Below, piece after piece: positions 61,359-64,000 of a stretch of 64,000 bases of DNA. Origin of the DNA: JAAZPT01 sp964544955 (GTDB lineage: Bacteria > Bacillota > Clostridia > Christensenellales > Aristaeellaceae); contig CAZJEB010000001.1 of the NCBI GenBank assembly GCA_964544955.1, forward strand, positions 558,001 to 622,000, read 5' to 3'. The position numbers were made by a program, and so were the translations under genes. The number at the start of each line of letters is the position of its first letter. Position 1 is the first letter of the stretch. The notes under the pieces are model-generated. The model was not told where the DNA came from, made no database searches, and was given only the letters and a program-made list of their open reading frames with translations.

Positions 61359-61652
61359 ATGACAAGTAAGCAACGTGCAAAATTAAGGAAAATTGGCCAC
61401 ACTATGGAGGCAATAATATACATAGGCGTGAATGGAATAACAGAGGCTGTTGTTAAGGAAACATACGATGCCTTAGAAAAAAGGGAATTAATAAAATGTT
61501 CTGTACAAGAAAATGCATATTTAGACACAAAAGAAGCTTGTAATGAGCTATGTGAAAAAGTTCATGCAGAGCCCATACAAGTTATTGGAAGAAAATTTGT
61601 AATTTACAAAGAGAGTAGAAACCACAAAACAATAGATTTAAATGCATTATAA
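61359..61652 (+). CDS. yhbY: CRM-domain RNA-binding protein YhbY
   Basis: 97 residues: MTSKQRAKLRKIGHTMEAIIYIGVNGITEAVV is the CRM domain with the GxxG-type loop, followed by KRELIKCSVQENAYLDTKEA and VIGRKFVIYKES. It binds pre-50S particles. Obg-yhbY adjacency is conserved in Bacillota. AAAGGA ribosome binding site. Confidence 0.93.
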   Translation: MTSKQRAKLRKIGHTMEAIIYIGVNGITEAVVKETYDALEKRELIKCSVQENAYLDTKEACNELCEKVHAEPIQVIGRKFVIYKESRNHKTIDLNAL

Positions 61653-61676
61653 AAGCCCGTTTACACGGGCTTTTTT
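61651..61676. terminator. Terminator between yhbY and tkt
   Basis: AAAAGCCCGT-TTAC-ACGGGCTTTT with T-runs on both strands. Confidence 0.9.
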
Positions 61677-61682
61677 GATGTA

Positions 61683-63653
61683 TTAGAATAAGCTTTTTAC
61701 AGTTTCAACAACTTTATTTGCTGTAATTTCGTATTTTTCGTAAATTACTTCGGCGGGTGCTGAGGCGCCGTATTTATCTATAGCAATTATTTTACCATCA
61801 AGGCCTACATATTTATACCATGGCATTGATGCTGCGGCTTCTATAGAAACGCGTTTTCTTACATCATTTGGTAAAACTGATTGTTTATAGCTATCGGGTT
61901 GTTTATCAAATAGTTCCATAGAAGGCATGGAAACAACGCTTACATCTATACCCTGTTCTGCTAATTGGCCTTGAGCCTCCATAGCAAATTGAACTTCGCT
62001 ACCAGTTGCAATAACTATGCAATCTGGTTTTTCTTTTTTAGCAGGGCTTAGAACATATGCACCTTTTAATGCGCCTTCACCAGTATTATCATATGTAGGT
62101 AAGTTTTGGCGTGAAAGAATTAAGCATGTAGGGGCTTTATCTTTCAATGCTGAAACCCAAGCATAGGCTGTTTCATGACCATCACAAGGGCGAATAACCC
62201 TATTGCCAGGTATTGAACGTAAGCCTGTTAGCTGCTCTATAGGTTGGTGGGTTGCACCATCTTCCCCTACGCCAATGGAATCGTGAGTTAGTACATAGGT
62301 TACAGGTAAGCCCATCATAGAAGAAAGACGGATTGAATGTTTCATATAATCGCTAAATATTAGGAATGTACCACAGAATACACGCAAGCCACCATGTAAA
62401 GCTATACCGTTGGATATAGCTGCCATAGCATGTTCACGAACGCCAAAGTGGATAATTCTGCCTGACCTATTATCTGAGCTATAGCTTCCGCCGCCTTCAA
62501 TATCTGTTTTGTTACTTGGTGAAAGGTCGGCCGAGCCACCAACTAGGTTAGGAATATATTTAGCAAAACGGTTTATCATATCACCAGATGTAACCCTTGT
62601 AGCTTTGCTACCAGAAAACTTATAAAGATTTTCATCTTTAAATATTTCTTCTGATAATTCATTTTCATTCCAAAGTAGCCATTCTTTGTAAAGTTCTGGG
62701 TACTCGTTTTGGTATGCTTTAAGCATATTTTCCCATTCACCTTGTAGTTTAGCTTTTTCTTCAACAATAGCTTTTGTGTGGGCATATACTTCTGGGTAAA
62801 CACCAAAGGCTTCAGTATCAACGCCTAATACTTCACGAGCTTCCTGAACTCCCTTTTCACCTAAAGGTGAGCCATGAACACCAGATTTATCCTGTTGAGA
62901 TGTGCAACCATAGCCTATTATTGTTGGGCATATAATAAGGGTTGGTTTATCGCTTTCCTTAGCTTTTTCAAGCATAGGTATTATTTGTGTATAATCATTT
63001 GCATCTTCAACTTTAATAACGTTCCATCCATAAGCTTTATAACGAGCTGCAACATCCTCTTTAAACGCAATATTTGTACGGCCTTCTATTGTAATATTAT
63101 TATCATCATAAAGTAAAATTAATTTATTTAACTTTAATGTTCCTGCTAATGAGCTTGCCTCACTTGCAATACCTTCCATCATGCAGCCATCGCCACAAAC
63201 AGCATATGTATAATGATCTACAATGGGATAGCCTTCACGGTTGAATTTAGCGGCTAGCATTGTTTCGGCAATAGCTAAACCAACAGCATTTGCTATACCT
63301 TGACCTAATGGACCTGTTGTGGTTTCAACACCATCAGTATGTTTAAGTTCTGGGTGCCCTGGTGTTATACTACCCCACTGCCTAAATTGTTTTAAATCAT
63401 CCATGCTTACCTTATAACCAAATAAGTGTAACATTGTATAAAGCAATGCACTTGCATGACCATTTGATAGCACAAACCTATCGCGGTTTGCCCATTTACT
63501 ATCCTTAGCGTTGTAATTCATAGCTTTTGCCCATAAAGCATAGGCAATTGGCGCCATCCCCATTGGCGCACCTGGGTGACCACTATTAGCTTTTTGAACA
63601 ACTTCAGCAGATAGTACCCTAATGTTATTTACAGTTTTTTGACCAATATCCAT
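61683..63653 (-). CDS. tkt: Transketolase
   Basis: 656 residues from ATG 63653 after GGAGG. ANSGHPGAPMGMAPIAYALW, GPLGQGIANAVGLAIAE, the thiamine diphosphate motif GDGCMMEG...NNITIEG (about residues 154-188), FGVREHAMAAISNG with the catalytic Glu, and HDSIGVGEDGATHQP identify a full-length bacterial transketolase. Transfers two-carbon units in the pentose phosphate pathway. Convergent with yhbY across a shared terminator. Confidence 0.97.
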   Translation of the reverse strand: MDIGQKTVNNIRVLSAEVVQKANSGHPGAPMGMAPIAYALWAKAMNYNAKDSKWANRDRFVLSNGHASALLYTMLHLFGYKVSMDDLKQFRQWGSITPGHPELKHTDGVETTTGPLGQGIANAVGLAIAETMLAAKFNREGYPIVDHYTYAVCGDGCMMEGIASEASSLAGTLKLNKLILLYDDNNITIEGRTNIAFKEDVAARYKAYGWNVIKVEDANDYTQIIPMLEKAKESDKPTLIICPTIIGYGCTSQQDKSGVHGSPLGEKGVQEAREVLGVDTEAFGVYPEVYAHTKAIVEEKAKLQGEWENMLKAYQNEYPELYKEWLLWNENELSEEIFKDENLYKFSGSKATRVTSGDMINRFAKYIPNLVGGSADLSPSNKTDIEGGGSYSSDNRSGRIIHFGVREHAMAAISNGIALHGGLRVFCGTFLIFSDYMKHSIRLSSMMGLPVTYVLTHDSIGVGEDGATHQPIEQLTGLRSIPGNRVIRPCDGHETAYAWVSALKDKAPTCLILSRQNLPTYDNTGEGALKGAYVLSPAKKEKPDCIVIATGSEVQFAMEAQGQLAEQGIDVSVVSMPSMELFDKQPDSYKQSVLPNDVRKRVSIEAAASMPWYKYVGLDGKIIAIDKYGASAPAEVIYEKYEITANKVVETVKSLF

Positions 63654-63672
63654 ATTATCCTCCAAAATATTA

Positions 63673-64000
63673 TTAAATTAAGCCTAAACCTCTTGCTATT
63701 TTACTTATAAAGTCTTGGGCATTTGTAATTATTGTTTTTGCTGTTAAGCTACCCCTATCTAGCAATTTATTAACAACAAATTCATCGCCATCAACAGTGT
63801 AAATGTACAATGGGCGAATTGTACCATCTGGTACTTTTCTAAAACAAGGGGTCATATTGCCTGTTGCTATTGTATGCAACATTGTTGCTAAACAAATTAC
63901 GGTTGTTGCAGACCTAACCATATCCCTCATAGAAGATGCTGCATCATAAACGTTGCCCATAACTTCAGGTAAGGGGCCATCATCCCTTATTGAGCCTGCA
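63673..64000 (-). CDS. C-terminal part of LOR/SDH (TIGR00300/ArgZ-like) family protein, partial
   Basis: About 109 residues visible; the frame is open to the window edge. GSIRDDGPLPEVMGNVYDA and TVICLATMLHTIATGNMTP, then KLLDRGSLTAKTIITNA, match the C-terminal domain of the LOR/SDH-type protein family that in cyanobacteria (ArgZ/AgrE) acts on arginine and ornithine. Start and N-terminal domain are outside the window, so the activity is not settled. Ends 20 bases before the tkt start on the same strand. Confidence 0.65.
   Translation of the reverse strand, partial: AGSIRDDGPLPEVMGNVYDAASSMRDMVRSATTVICLATMLHTIATGNMTPCFRKVPDGTIRPLYIYTVDGDEFVVNKLLDRGSLTAKTIITNAQDFISKIARGLGLI

Overview
The window comes from a low-GC, AT-rich Bacillota chromosome, most likely a member of the Clostridia. 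The evidence is strong AGGAGG-type ribosome binding sites, many AUG/GUG/UUG starts, consensus sigma-A promoters with 17-base spacers, a T-box riboswitch, an L10 leader, a SpoVB/MazG/HU/RqcP block in the order known from Bacillus yabM-yabN-hup-yabO, and single-membrane style genes. AGG is the favourite arginine codon in most genes, which helps to pick out foreign segments. I cannot name the genus.

Layout. 1-5.8 kb: the end of typA, a secreted protein of unknown function, an acyl-CoA thioesterase, a PEBP-family protein, then a three-gene operon encoding a MotA/TolQ/ZorA-like ion channel, a MotB/ZorB-like OmpA-domain stator with a long coiled-coil stalk, and a small membrane-anchored protein. 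5.8-10.1 kb: pseudouridine catabolism (psuK-psuG), a class I glutamine amidotransferase-type hydrolase, a split chromate transporter and a DNA-deoxyinosine glycosylase. 10.07-13.4 kb: a two-gene cassette (WYL regulator plus a 671-residue AAA+ ATPase) with foreign arginine codon use, bounded by an imperfect direct repeat. 13.4-17.4 kb: the potABCD spermidine/putrescine importer. 17.5-23.1 kb: glnS, gltX and leuS. 23.1-25.2 kb: cstA behind a T-box.

25.4-30.4 kb: a DnaQ-like exonuclease, tRNA-Arg(CCG), an Hsp70-like ATPase with a membrane hairpin and its membrane partner, rpsT, and rplJ-rplL with an L10 leader. 30.5-33.7 kb: an operon of pgmB, an HPr-like protein without the catalytic histidine, and an exported flavoprotein with two FMN-binding domains. 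33.7-38.9 kb: surface polysaccharide functions (a frameshifted AlgJ/AlgX-like protein, an AlgI-type O-acyltransferase, a UDP-sugar dehydrogenase and a WlbA-like oxidoreductase). 38.9-42.4 kb: rpmH-rnpA-yidD-yidC-jag and a phosphoesterase. 42.5-54.1 kb: a DUF1292 protein with an unidentified structured leader, then a long leftward gene train: minD-rodA-spoVB-mazG-hup, rqcP-ispDF-MBL hydrolase-comEC-holA. 54.4-64 kb: a zinc-ribbon protein, efp, an Xaa-Pro peptidase, TraX-like protein, icd, folT, nth, obgE, yhbY, tkt and the end of a LOR/SDH-family gene.

Most of the window is housekeeping. The parts that stand out are the WYL-AAA cassette, the ZorAB-like motor operon without any Zorya nuclease, the Hsp70-like membrane pair, the structured RNA before the DUF1292 gene, the T-box on cstA, and a poly-A frameshift in the polysaccharide acetylation locus. 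No CRISPR array, insertion sequence, prophage or rRNA was seen.
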